Shown: piece after piece, positions 6,821 to 16,400 of the stretch
How positions within the stretch are numbered: position 1 is the stretch's first letter
Layout: the number at the start of each line of letters is the position of its first letter
NCBI RefSeq assembly: GCF_934190855.1
Contig: NZ_CAKPTN010000005.1
Span: forward strand, 1 to 25,582
Source of the DNA: an uncultured Veillonella sp.
Lineage (GTDB): Bacteria > Bacillota > Negativicutes > Veillonellales > Veillonellaceae
DNA: 25,582 bases
Direction: 5' to 3'
Program-made: the position numbers and the translations under genes
The notes under the pieces: generated by a model
Told to the model about the DNA's origin: nothing
The model's database searches: none
The model's input: the letters and a program-made list of their open reading frames with translations, nothing else

Positions 6821-8827
6821 ATGAAGTTTTCTCATTCTTGGCGTCGGTATAGAAAAGCGATACTGGCGCTTTTCTTCTGTACTTCACTTACAGCTGCACA
6901 GGCTGTTGATTTCATGCCTGTCAATGATGTAACTACAGGTATGGAAGGTATTGCAAAAACTGTAATCGTAGGGGATACTATCTCCACCTTTGATGTAAAG
7001 GTGCTTGGTGTCATGAAGGATAAGGGCCCATCTGGTCATCTTATTTTGGCAAAATTCTCCGGTCCTGTTATGGAACAAACCGGCGGTATTGCTCACGGCA
7101 TGAGTGGTAGCCCTGTATATATAAATGGCAAGCTAGTTGGCGCTGTTGCTTATGGCTGGGGGTTTGCAGATGGCACAATTGGGATGATTACTCCTATCGA
7201 GGATATGGTAAAACTATGGAATATTCCATACGAGAAGAATTTATCTAAACCTTGGGATGATACTCAATTGATACCACTTGGTACTCCGCTTATGGCCTAT
7301 GGCTTTGATGCGGCATCCATGGATTACTTTAAATCCAAGTTGCCACAATATAAATATGAAACTTATGATACGGCCAGTGCTAGTGGTGATGAAATTGCAA
7401 AACCTCTAGAGGCTGGTGGTTCCGTAGCGGCATTATTGGTTGATGGAGACCTTAAATTAGGGGCTATTGGCACTGTTACGTATGTAGATGGTGAAAAAAT
7501 CGTAGCCTTTGGTCATCCGTTCTTGAAGCACGGTTCTTCTAACTACTTTATGCATAATGCAAGTATTTTTACAGTAGTTAAAAGCTATAATGCAGCATTT
7601 AAACTTGGCTCTATGGGCCAAGAGGTGGGTTCTGTTACCGAAGATAGAGGGGCAGGCATCGCTGGTGTATCTGGCGTAATTGCTCATGGCATTCCATTGC
7701 GTTTCCATTTAAAAGACCGCGATATGGGCCGTGATAAGACCAGTTCTGTTAAGGTAGTAGAAGATAGCGAAATGACACCAACTTTAGCAGCTACATCCTT
7801 GTATAATATGTTAAATAAAACATTGGATCGTAGCGGCTCTGGTACGGCGACAATTTCCTATACTATTACGCCTAAAGGCAAAGAACACAAGCCGTTAACG
7901 CGAACAAATATGTTCTATAGCGCAGACTCTATTTCTGAGAAAGCTGTTGATGAGTTCTATAATGTTATCGATGTTCTAATGAATAACCGATTCATCAATT
8001 ATGAAATTGCGGATATTACAGTTGAGACGGAAGTAACTCAAGATAAGAAAACAGCAAAGCTCATCGATGCGTCTGCATCATCTACCGTTGTTTCTCCTGG
8101 GGATACAATCGTTGTAGATGTAACATTAGAACCGTTCCGCGGTGAAAAGGTTGTTAAACAAATCTTCTTTAAGGTTCCTGAAGATCAAGCGATTGGTAAG
8201 TATACCTTAGAGGTGCGTGGCGGTGGAGAAATTCCATTGCCATATGTATTGGAAAAACAAAAATATAACTTAACAGATGAAATTCTGCGCCGTTTGAAAA
8301 TTCATAAAGACTTTGATGAGCTTTACGATGAAATTCAAAAAACGGATACGAATAATCAAATCGTCGTAGAATTCTTGGAAGACGGCATTAGTTTAGTTGA
8401 TGAAGACGGTTCTAAATCTGTTAAGAAAGCTAAAATCAAAGATGTTGAATCAAAACCTATGCCAGGGGATGTACAAAAGAAAACAGGTCAAGAAGACTTG
8501 AGCTCTGGCAAAGATGATGATAAAAAAATCGAAAAGACTGCCGTTGATACTGAGTACATCGTACAAGGCGATGGTCAATTTACGATTCATGTTATGAAAC
8601 CAGCTGATCGTGATAAAGAACTTGCTAAACGGGTAAAAGAAGTTAAAAATCAGATTAAGATGGAACATAAATTAGAGTTGGAAGACCAAGCCAAGAAAGA
8701 CAAAGCTGATAAAAAAGAAGCTAAAAAATCCGATAAAAAGGATGTAAAAAATTCCGATGAAAAGGAGTCCAAAGAGGCTGATAAAAAAGGCGAGTCTAAG
8801 GTGGATGGTACTAATTCAGCTGAATAA
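6821..8827 (+). CDS. SpoIVB/S55-type serine peptidase-like protein, secreted, Lys-rich tail
   Basis: A 668-residue exported protein; signal peptide at residues 1-28 (FHS-type basic start, ILALFFCTSLTAAQA). Residues 45-130 contain the S55 nucleophile motif GGIAHGMSGSPVYINGKLVG, with S95 the likely catalytic serine by analogy with S378 of SpoIVB. Residues 217-240 contain GTVTYVDGEKIVAFGHPF, like the segment around the catalytic histidine of SpoIVB (H232 here). In SpoIVB the histidine segment comes before the serine segment; here it comes after. The aspartate that precedes the serine in SpoIVB (D363) appears to be glycine here. No PDZ domain is visible. From about residue 555 the protein is a charged Lys/Asp/Glu tail with KKxDK-like repeats. 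It lies 12 bases after the lipoyl-fold gene and 22 before mlaE. The substrate and any activity are unknown; a role in Mla assembly is inference. Confidence 0.75.
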   Translation: MKFSHSWRRYRKAILALFFCTSLTAAQAVDFMPVNDVTTGMEGIAKTVIVGDTISTFDVKVLGVMKDKGPSGHLILAKFSGPVMEQTGGIAHGMSGSPVYINGKLVGAVAYGWGFADGTIGMITPIEDMVKLWNIPYEKNLSKPWDDTQLIPLGTPLMAYGFDAASMDYFKSKLPQYKYETYDTASASGDEIAKPLEAGGSVAALLVDGDLKLGAIGTVTYVDGEKIVAFGHPFLKHGSSNYFMHNASIFTVVKSYNAAFKLGSMGQEVGSVTEDRGAGIAGVSGVIAHGIPLRFHLKDRDMGRDKTSSVKVVEDSEMTPTLAATSLYNMLNKTLDRSGSGTATISYTITPKGKEHKPLTRTNMFYSADSISEKAVDEFYNVIDVLMNNRFINYEIADITVETEVTQDKKTAKLIDASASSTVVSPGDTIVVDVTLEPFRGEKVVKQIFFKVPEDQAIGKYTLEVRGGGEIPLPYVLEKQKYNLTDEILRRLKIHKDFDELYDEIQKTDTNNQIVVEFLEDGISLVDEDGSKSVKKAKIKDVESKPMPGDVQKKTGQEDLSSGKDDDKKIEKTAVDTEYIVQGDGQFTIHVMKPADRDKELAKRVKEVKNQIKMEHKLELEDQAKKDKADKKEAKKSDKKDVKNSDEKESKEADKKGESKVDGTNSAE

Positions 8828-8849
8828 GTTAAGACTGTAAGGGGAATGG

Positions 8850-9620
8850 GTGAATCTGTTGAATTGGCTTGAATCGATAGGTAGAACCGTAATAAACGGC
8901 CTATCGCAGATGGGTAGTGCTACATTACTGGTGTGGCACACTATTAAACAACTAAAAATGATTAATCTGTGGCATGTGTTTCAGCAGATGGCTCACCTTG
9001 GGGTGGACTCATTGCCGATTATAAGCTTAACCTTGCTCTTTGCAGGCGCGGTTATGACTTTGCAGATCACAGATGTATTGATTACGTATGGCGCACAAAG
9101 CACAGTAGGTGGTCTTATGGCGGTGGCTATGGGACGTGAATTGGGGCCTATCTTAGTAGGTGTCGTACTCGCTGGCCGTGTAGGTGCTGCCATTACTGCA
9201 GAAATTGGCACTATGAAGGTAACAGAGCAAATTGATGCTCTTCGCGTTATGGCTGTTGATCCAGTAGGTTACCTCGTAGTTCCTCGTGTGGTTGCCTGCA
9301 TGGTCATGGTTCCAATCTTGGCCTTTTACGGTGTGGTAATTGGTATTGCAGGTGGTTACTTTGTAGCTACTGTTATTAAAGGTTTGGCACCGAGCACATA
9401 TTTAGACTCCATTCAAATGTTCTCTACTATTTCTGACTTTACATTAGGTTTAATTAAATCTAGTGTATTCGGCGCAGTTATTGCGTTGGTAGGTGCATAT
9501 AAGGGGATGGAAACTAAAATGGGCGCAGAAGCAGTAGGCTTCTCCACAACTAGTTCTGTGGTGACTAGTATCATTTTAGTATTTGTATTAAATTACTTTT
9601 TATCTACTTTGTTATATTAG
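8850..9620 (+). CDS. mlaE: Phospholipid ABC transporter permease MlaE
   Basis: A 256-residue polytopic inner-membrane protein of the MlaE/YrbE permease family. Characteristic sequence includes the hydrophobic LPIISLTLLFAGAVMTLQ, the signature GRELGPILVGVVLAGRVGAAITAEIGTM split over residues 90-120, and QIDALRVMAVDPVGYLVVPR, followed by three further hydrophobic stretches. An N-terminal amphipathic helix (NWLESIGRTVINGLSQMG) is also typical. MlaE dimers with MlaF ATPases and MlaD move phospholipids between inner and outer membranes. The start is GTG 8850 behind AAGGGG (8839-8844); ATG at 8846 is out of frame. It is followed 20 bases later by mlaF. Length is as usual for the family. Confidence 0.93.
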   Translation: MNLLNWLESIGRTVINGLSQMGSATLLVWHTIKQLKMINLWHVFQQMAHLGVDSLPIISLTLLFAGAVMTLQITDVLITYGAQSTVGGLMAVAMGRELGPILVGVVLAGRVGAAITAEIGTMKVTEQIDALRVMAVDPVGYLVVPRVVACMVMVPILAFYGVVIGIAGGYFVATVIKGLAPSTYLDSIQMFSTISDFTLGLIKSSVFGAVIALVGAYKGMETKMGAEAVGFSTTSSVVTSIILVFVLNYFLSTLLY

Positions 9621-9640
9621 TAGAAGTTTTAGAGGGATTT

Positions 9641-10399
9641 ATGATAGAACTACGCAATGTTGTAGTTGCCTATGAGTCGCGTGTGATTTTAGACTCCGTT
9701 AATCTCACTATTAATGATGGGGAAACACTAGTTATATTAGGTGGTAGTGGTAGTGGTAAAAGTACATTACTTCGATTGCTGATTGGCTTACAACGTCCTA
9801 CATCGGGGCAGATTATCGTAGATGGCACAGATATAACAACATTATCTGAAGATGAATTTAATACAGTACGAAGAAAAATGGGCATGGTGTTCCAATACTC
9901 TGCTCTATTTGACTCTATGTCGGTGGGGGAAAACGTAGCCTTTGGTCTACGTCAGCATACGAAGTTAGGGGAAGACGAGATTAAACGCATTGTGGCAGAG
10001 CGACTCGACTGGGTCGGTCTTAAAGGATATGAATCCTATATGCCAAATGAATTATCTGGTGGTATGAAGAAGCGTGTTAGCTTGGCTCGCGCTATCGCAC
10101 TAGATCCTAGTTTAATTCTTTATGATGAACCATCGTCTGGTTTGGATCCAATTACATCAGGTACAATTAGTATGTTGATAAAGGGGATGCAAAATCGGCT
10201 CGGTTGTACCTCTATCGTAGTAACACATGATATGCAATCTGCATTTTATGTAGCCGATCGCATAGCTTTACTTGATAAGGGGCGTTTTGTAGAAATTTCT
10301 GATACAATAGACTTTAAGAATTCTACAAATAAGAAGGTACAACAGTTTATTAATGGCGAAGCAGAACCGATTAACGTATCTGCGATGGGAGATATATAA
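9641..10399 (+). CDS. mlaF: Phospholipid ABC transporter ATP-binding protein MlaF
   Basis: A 252-residue cytoplasmic ABC ATPase with all motifs intact: Walker A GGSGSGKST (34-42), Q-loop Q85 in VFQYSALFDSM, signature LSGGMKKRVSLARA (138-151), Walker B LILYDEP (158-164) with SSGLDP, and switch histidine H196 in VTHDM. The residues FQ..ALFDS and the LSGGMKKR signature are typical of the MlaF/MKL subgroup rather than of amino acid or drug exporters. The ATG at 9641 has GAGGG just upstream. The stop TAA overlaps the ATG of mlaD by one base, which suggests translational coupling. It powers the MlaEFD phospholipid transporter. No mlaB (the STAS partner in E. coli) follows. Confidence 0.94.
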   Translation: MIELRNVVVAYESRVILDSVNLTINDGETLVILGGSGSGKSTLLRLLIGLQRPTSGQIIVDGTDITTLSEDEFNTVRRKMGMVFQYSALFDSMSVGENVAFGLRQHTKLGEDEIKRIVAERLDWVGLKGYESYMPNELSGGMKKRVSLARAIALDPSLILYDEPSSGLDPITSGTISMLIKGMQNRLGCTSIVVTHDMQSAFYVADRIALLDKGRFVEISDTIDFKNSTNKKVQQFINGEAEPINVSAMGDI

Positions 10400-11658
10400 T
10401 GAAGTGGACGACGGAGGCCAAGGTAGGGGCTTTCACAATAATAGGTATAGCATTATTTATTGCAGGCATACTGTTCGTAGGTCGCATAGATATATGGGCT
10501 AAACCACAAATGACAATTACTGGCGATTTTGCCCAAGTAAATGGTTTAAAAAATGGCAACCAAGTTAAGTTTTCAGGCGTAGCCATTGGATCAGTTTCTG
10601 ATATTGAAATTACACCACGTGGCGTTGTAGTCAAGATGAAACTTGATGAAAAAACACAGATTCCAAGTGATTCTATTTTCACATTAGGCTCTGATGGTTT
10701 CTTGGGTGATAAATATATTCAAATTTCACCGGGCCAATCTAAAGTATATTTACAAGATGGTGACTCTGTTAAAGGGGAAGGCATTGATGCTATGGATAAA
10801 GCCATGCAAAGTGCTCAGAAATTAATGGATGGCACCGAAAAAATGTTGCAGTCCATCAATAGTATCATTGGTGATCCGGCAACTCAAAATGCATTGAAAT
10901 ATTCCTTGCAATCTACTGCGACGATGGCTGATAATGCAGTAGCGATTACGCAAAATATGGCGGAGGTTACAGCGCAGCTAAATCAAGCGGCTCAGCAATT
11001 TAACGCTGATGGCAATGCAGGTAATGACATGCGTGCTATTTTGACGAATTTGAAACAAACTACGGATCGCGTAGATAATATGGCTCGTTCCATGGAGTCT
11101 ACCGTAACAGATCCTAAAGCACAGGAAAATATTAAGGAAACATTACATAATACGGCACAAATTTCTGCGCGTATCAACAAATTGATGGGTGGTAAGGCGT
11201 ACCAAACTGATGCAAATGGAAATGTTGTAGAGGTTGGTGCAAGTGAAAAAAAGTCTTCCCCTAAGGTTGAACCATCTGTAGATATGTTGTATAACACTAA
11301 CGATAATGAATTCCGCATCAATGGTCGACTTCGTGCATTCAACGATAAAGGTATGGCTGAAATTGGCCTTTCCAATATTGGGGATGATACAAAATTTGAT
11401 CTAAATGCAGGTAAATTTGTCAGTTCTAAATGGTTAGTGCGTGGTGGTATTTTTGAAAGTGAATTGGGTGTAGGCGTAGATTATAATTTACGTGGTCCTG
11501 TATCCTTGTCTGCTGCTATGTATGATCTTAATCATCGTAAATATCGTATTCGCAGTGATATACGTTTATATAAAGATACCTATGGCGTTATTCAAATGAC
11601 CAGACCATTCAGCTCTACGAATGGAGGTACCTATTTCGGTATTAAACAAGTATTCTAA
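10399..11658 (+). CDS. mlaD: Extended MlaD: MCE domain, long helix and C-terminal beta-barrel-like region
   Basis: A 419-residue protein, much longer than E. coli MlaD (about 183). In order: one inner-membrane helix (residues 10-28, AFTIIGIALFIAGILFVG), one MCE domain (about 36-112, with VNGLKNGNQVKFSGVAIG), a long helical region (about 127-263) with recurring L-x2-T units, a polar linker (264-295), and a C-terminal part (297-419) of alternating strands with Gly/aromatic residues that ends in phenylalanine like an outer-membrane barrel. MlaD rings carry phospholipids through the periplasm. Published work on Veillonella parvula describes such an MlaD as a trans-envelope bridge anchored in the outer membrane by its own barrel, and this sequence fits that description. 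No mlaA or mlaC is nearby, as expected if MlaD reaches both membranes. It is coupled to mlaF and followed by tolC. Confidence 0.92.
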   Translation: MKWTTEAKVGAFTIIGIALFIAGILFVGRIDIWAKPQMTITGDFAQVNGLKNGNQVKFSGVAIGSVSDIEITPRGVVVKMKLDEKTQIPSDSIFTLGSDGFLGDKYIQISPGQSKVYLQDGDSVKGEGIDAMDKAMQSAQKLMDGTEKMLQSINSIIGDPATQNALKYSLQSTATMADNAVAITQNMAEVTAQLNQAAQQFNADGNAGNDMRAILTNLKQTTDRVDNMARSMESTVTDPKAQENIKETLHNTAQISARINKLMGGKAYQTDANGNVVEVGASEKKSSPKVEPSVDMLYNTNDNEFRINGRLRAFNDKGMAEIGLSNIGDDTKFDLNAGKFVSSKWLVRGGIFESELGVGVDYNLRGPVSLSAAMYDLNHRKYRIRSDIRLYKDTYGVIQMTRPFSSTNGGTYFGIKQVF

Positions 11659-11700
11659 TGACTAATACATTTACTCTTTATGAGTATGGAGGTACATATT

Positions 11701-13161
11701 ATGAATAAAAAGGTATTATCCTTAGGCGTAATGCTCTCCTTAGCTACTACTGGTGTAATGGCTGCCGATAGCGTAACTACATCTGTTAATAATGGTGATC
11801 AACTCACTAAATATCAGAAAGAGGCTATTCAGTTAACACAAAAGCAATTGGCTAATAAAGCAGTTCAAGATAGCAAGACTTATGAACATGCACTAGCTCT
11901 TGATGAGATTCGTACTATTGATTTAGCATTGGCTAATAACCGTACTGCAAAACAAACTAAGTGGGGTTACGAGGCTGCAAAATCTGCAGTGAGTCAAGTG
12001 GCTGCTGGGAAAAACCCAAGTGTAAGCTATGGTTGGAGTGCTCAAAGAACTGGTGGAGATACTGGCAGTGGTAAGACTGGTAGCCATAATTTCTCTATTA
12101 GTGCGCCTGTATTCAATCCTCAACTTGATGCGAGCATTGATTCTGCTCGTTATACTCGTGAAGGTACTGGTGCTAGTTATGAAGAAGCCCTTCAACAAGC
12201 AAAATATGATGCTATCAGCGGCTACTATACATTGATTATGAACCGTAATCTTGTTGAGGTGGCTCAACAAGCGGTTAAAGACTATCAAGGTCATGTAACC
12301 AATGTAGAAGCACAATATAATGTAGGCTTAGTAGCAAGCTCTGATGTATTGGCTGCTAAAACTAATCTTGCTGGCTCTGAAACATCTCTTGTAAAAGCAC
12401 AAAATACTGCGAATTTAGCAGAAGCAAGCTTGAACCAAGTTATTGCATATCCTGTACAAACGTCTATTACTACGGCAGAACATGATTTGCAATATAAGCC
12501 ATATAATGTAACGTTAGAGCAAGCTAAAGCGTATGCTATGCTTCATCGATCCGCTCTTGTAAAATCTGCTCTCGATGTAAAATCTGCTGAAGAAGCTGTA
12601 AGATCTGCTAAAGCAGGTTATTTACCAACTGTAGCAGTGAAAGCTGGTCGTGGTTATATTGATCCAGATGGTTACTTTGGTACAAGCACAAAATCCTGGA
12701 GTGTAGGTGCTAGTGCATCTTGGAGCTTATGGGATGGTGGTGCTACACAAAATGCGATTAAAAAAGCAAATGCACAACTTGAACAAGCTAAAGAAGCTAA
12801 CTTAGCAACTGTAGATGCTGTATTATTAGCCGTACAAAAAGCATACTTGAACTTGCGTTCTGCTGAACAAACTATTCAAAGTACACAAACTGCAGTAGCT
12901 CAAGGTCAAGAAAGCTTCCGTATTGCTACACTTCGCTATCGTGCAGGTGTTGGTACTAACCTTGACGTTCTCGATGCTGAAACTAAATTGACTACAGCTC
13001 GTAATAACTATGTACAAGCTCTTTATAATTACAACATAAGTATTGCAGCTCTTGAACAATTAACAGGTGTTCCTTTGAATACTCCAGTTGGTCAAGGTGC
13101 TGAGATTATTGCGAATAGTGGCGCCCTTGAACAATTGGCAAAACTTGGTAGCAACCAATAA
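11701..13161 (+). CDS. tolC: TolC-family outer-membrane channel protein
   Basis: A 486-residue exported protein of the outer membrane efflux family. The signal peptide is residues 1-22 (VLSLGVMLSLATTGVMAA). The mature protein has the two-fold repeated TolC architecture: long coiled helices, a first strand pair (PSVSYGWSAQ), AQYNVGLVASSDVLAAKTNLAGSE in repeat one and LRYRAGVGTNLDVLDAETKL in repeat two. Such trimers form an outer-membrane barrel with a periplasmic tunnel. ATG 11701 is chosen because GGAGG at 11688-11692 stands eight bases before it; upstream in-frame codons from 11680 would overlap that site. It is the last gene of the mla unit, 42 bases after mlaD, and is closed by a strong terminator. 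The natural partner is unknown: no HlyD/AcrA-type adaptor or exporter is in the window, only the small lipoyl-fold protein at 6524. Confidence 0.92.
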   Translation: MNKKVLSLGVMLSLATTGVMAADSVTTSVNNGDQLTKYQKEAIQLTQKQLANKAVQDSKTYEHALALDEIRTIDLALANNRTAKQTKWGYEAAKSAVSQVAAGKNPSVSYGWSAQRTGGDTGSGKTGSHNFSISAPVFNPQLDASIDSARYTREGTGASYEEALQQAKYDAISGYYTLIMNRNLVEVAQQAVKDYQGHVTNVEAQYNVGLVASSDVLAAKTNLAGSETSLVKAQNTANLAEASLNQVIAYPVQTSITTAEHDLQYKPYNVTLEQAKAYAMLHRSALVKSALDVKSAEEAVRSAKAGYLPTVAVKAGRGYIDPDGYFGTSTKSWSVGASASWSLWDGGATQNAIKKANAQLEQAKEANLATVDAVLLAVQKAYLNLRSAEQTIQSTQTAVAQGQESFRIATLRYRAGVGTNLDVLDAETKLTTARNNYVQALYNYNISIAALEQLTGVPLNTPVGQGAEIIANSGALEQLAKLGSNQ

Positions 13162-13169
13162 TATAATAT

Positions 13170-13206
13170 GTAACAAAAAGACGACTTCGGTCGTCTTTTT
13201 TGTTAC
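13170..13206. terminator. Strong terminator after tolC, UUCG tetraloop, symmetric
   Basis: GACGAC (13180-13185), loop TTCG (13186-13189) and GTCGTC (13190-13195), followed by TTTTTT. The A run before and T run after pair too, and GTAAC (13170-13174) matches GTTAC (13202-13206), so the element is nearly self-complementary and could also work on the minus strand. Confidence 0.92.
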
Positions 13207-13301
13207 CATTTATATTTTATATGTGTGCTTCATATTGCTTTAGAATGGTTGTGCTATTGTATTAGCAATGTACTTATAGCAGAAATTGATTAATAAGAAA
13301 T

Positions 13302-13307
13302 TATAAT
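13302..13307 (+). promoter_or_regulatory. Possible -10 box for tamB
   Basis: TATAAT stands alone in the 249-base gap between tolC and tamB, which begins with a strong terminator, so tamB needs its own promoter. I find no convincing -35 hexamer at the right distance. Other AT-rich candidates lie at about 13359-13380. The rest of this gap holds nothing else I recognise. Confidence 0.3.
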
Positions 13308-13410
13308 AGTTTTATAAAATTCATCTCTAAAACACTATGGTTATTACTGTGTCTGTGGTAAGATTAGTATATATATTTATATTATTCATAATGTGTATGG
13401 GAGTATCATT

Positions 13411-16400
13411 ATGACCCGTAAAAAGTGGTGCCTTATAGGTGCAGCGATTTTAGGCTTATGTGGTGCTGGTGCCAGCATCAATCCTATCGCCCAAACTTAT
13501 GTAGCACCTATGGTTAAAGAACAAGTAAATAATGCCATAAACGGATCTGTAAACTATGATTCTCTACGTATTAATTGGAATGGTGATGTAGTTCTAACGG
13601 ACGTTACTATTAAAGATAGAGATGATCATTTAGTAGGGACTGCACGAGAGGTAGCAGTAGGGGTTAAGCTATCTGCTTTGCCTAGTATTATTACAAGTAA
13701 TACATCAGGGGCAACGGCTATTTCAAGTGTGATTGTAGAGGCGCCAGATCTTCATATCTGGCAGCTAGCTGATGGATCGTGGAGTGTAGAAAAGTTAGTA
13801 AAACCATCTGACCCTAATAAGTCGGGCAGCTTTGATGGTTCTATTACGATAAATGATGGTCGCCTAGCTGTACGAACCAAAGATGGAATAAAGAGACATG
13901 TAGAAAATCTTGATGGTACTATAGCACTTAATATGGGTGGAATGTCTAAAGGAGCATTTACTGCTGATGTAGATGGCTCCGCTGTTGTACTAAATGGCAA
14001 CATTGATATGGACAATGTATCCAATTTCGATCTCTTTGTACAAGCAGATGAAATTGATACGGCTGGTATCATGAGTTTTATACCACTTCGTAAAGATATA
14101 TCTGTAACGGGTGGGAAATTACAAGACTTACATCTCAATGTTAAAAGCGAAGATGGCAATTACATCATGAGTGGTAATGTGGGCTTTAAAGGCTTAACAG
14201 GTACTTATAAGCGTGGTAATACTATTTATAATATTACCGATGGCACAGGCCGCATTATGCTAAATCATGACCAAATCGTTATTAGTCGTAGCTCTTGGCG
14301 TGTTAATGATCAAGTCGCCAAGGTTAATGGTCTTGTTATACTAGGTAAAGAGGAAGAGTATCTAAACCTTAATGTTGTAGCCGATAAGGTTACTTTAGAA
14401 GCGCTTACCGATGTAGGTGTAACTGGTGTTATCGGTGGCCGTGCACATATTGGGGGCACAACGGTAGCCCCTCATGTAGATGCTGCGATTAGCAGTGATG
14501 GTATTTCTTATAAAGGTTACTATATTGATCGCGTACAAGGCGATATTGTCTATGACGATGGATTAGTACGCCTTGAAAATACTCGTCTGTCAGTTGGTGA
14601 AGGTAATGCAAAGGTCAATGGTAAATATGTAGTTGATACAGGCGACTTTGATGCTACGGTAAAGGCCCAGAACTTACCGTTAGACACTTTCACAAAAGAT
14701 ATGTCCACCCCTGTTACAGGTAATGTGGATGGCGAGGTTCGTATCTTAGGTAAAAATAATCAAGTTACCGATGTAGTAGGCGCAGTTGAAGGGCGTCAAA
14801 TTGGCATTCGTGGTGTAGTAGTTGATGCGGTAAAAGCTAATTTTACCCATAGTGATAATCGAACTAATCTTACTCTTGTAGGCAATATTGGGGATGGTGC
14901 GTTTAGCGGATATGGGTATATCCAAAATGGTAATGTAGATGCTACTATTTCCGGTAATGCATTACCATTGACGTCGTTAAGCCCTATTATTGGACAAGAT
15001 GTAGATGGTACGTTGAATACGTCTATTACGATAAAAGGTGCTCTCGATAATCCAAATGTTAACGGTACTGTATGGGGCCAAGAGGTTCACTATAAAGGGA
15101 CGCGATTTGATAATATCCATGGCGATATTCAGCTAGATAATCATGTTCTTACCATTACAAATGGCCATGTTGGAGATGCCAGTGGCGGCTATGATGTAAC
15201 GGGCTGGTACAACATTAATACTGATGCATTAGACTTAAATGCACGGGCTCGTGCAGTACGTATTGAAAATTTAATCCGTACAGTTACAGATATTCCAATT
15301 ACAGGTTGGTTTGAAACAGATAATCATATTACCGGTACTGCGGCGAATCCTATTGTAGAAGGTCGAGCTCATTTATGGGACGGTTCTGCCTATGGCAAGC
15401 TCGTAACTAATGCCTTTGCAAAATATAATTATAAGAATGATATATTAGAGCTGTATCGATTTGATATCGAAGGTTATGGTGCAACTATTACTGGTGGAGG
15501 TACAATCTCTAAAGACGCCATTAATGTTGACTTTGAAGGTAAAAAAATTGATATGGGCAGATTGCTCATCAATACAGACTATAAAGTTGATGGTTTATTA
15601 TCAGGGCGTGGGATTATCACCGGTTCTATGGATAACCCTCAATTTAATGGATATATTTTATCTGATGCATTATCGATTAATGGGGAATTATTAAATGATA
15701 TTCATGGCCATGTGTATGCAGATAAAACAGTAGTGAATGTACAAGACTTTACCTTTGCTGAAAAAGATGGTGGTCGTTATGTTGCTAAAGGCGGCATGAA
15801 GCTCGATGATAGTAAACAGCTATTTGGCGTGTTAGATGTTACTAATGGTAGTGTAAATAATTTACTAAACTTATTAGATCGTTCCAATGAACATCTTGAT
15901 GGCAAGCTAAATGGCTCTGTAGAAATTGGTGGTACAAAGGATAATCCGAGTGTTAATGTAGTAGGTAAGATTAGCGATGTAAGTATTGATGACAAAGTTG
16001 TAGGTGATGCAACTCTCAATGCTAGCCTTGCAAACCGTAAGTTCAAAATTACAACCTTAAAATTACCTGTTGACCAAGGGCTCATCGCTATGGGGGGTAC
16101 GCTCGATCTCGATGGACAAGCAGATTTACAGGTCGCATTAAAAGATGTTGATATTGTACCGTTCTTGCCATTAGTAGGTAAGGATATTCAAGCTACAGGC
16201 TGGGTAACAGGCGTTATAAATGTTTCTGGAGAAACGAAAAACCCTAAAGTAGAATTGTCTGGTGCTGTAGAGTCGGGCTCCTTTAATGGTATTGGTATCG
16301 ACGAAGGCTTTGCGTTGGCTACTATGCAAGATCAAGTCATTCAGATTCAGCGAATTCAAGGTGCTAAAAGTGGTTACAAGCTAAGCATCTACGGTAAGGT

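Noticed and set aside
8500..8824. The Lys-rich 3' end of the S55 gene as a frameshifted or non-coding stretch
   Set aside because: The frame stays open to a clean TAA with consistent codon use. Repeated GATAAAAAA-like codons explain the low complexity, and charged tails occur in exported proteins.
11680..11700. Upstream start for tolC adding seven residues
   Set aside because: It would place the ribosome binding site GGAGG inside the coding sequence and put a polar stretch before the signal peptide. ATG 11701 fits better.
13393..13410. GTG start for tamB adding six residues
   Set aside because: GGGAG at 13399-13403 is correctly spaced for ATG 13411, and the usual basic-then-hydrophobic anchor begins there.
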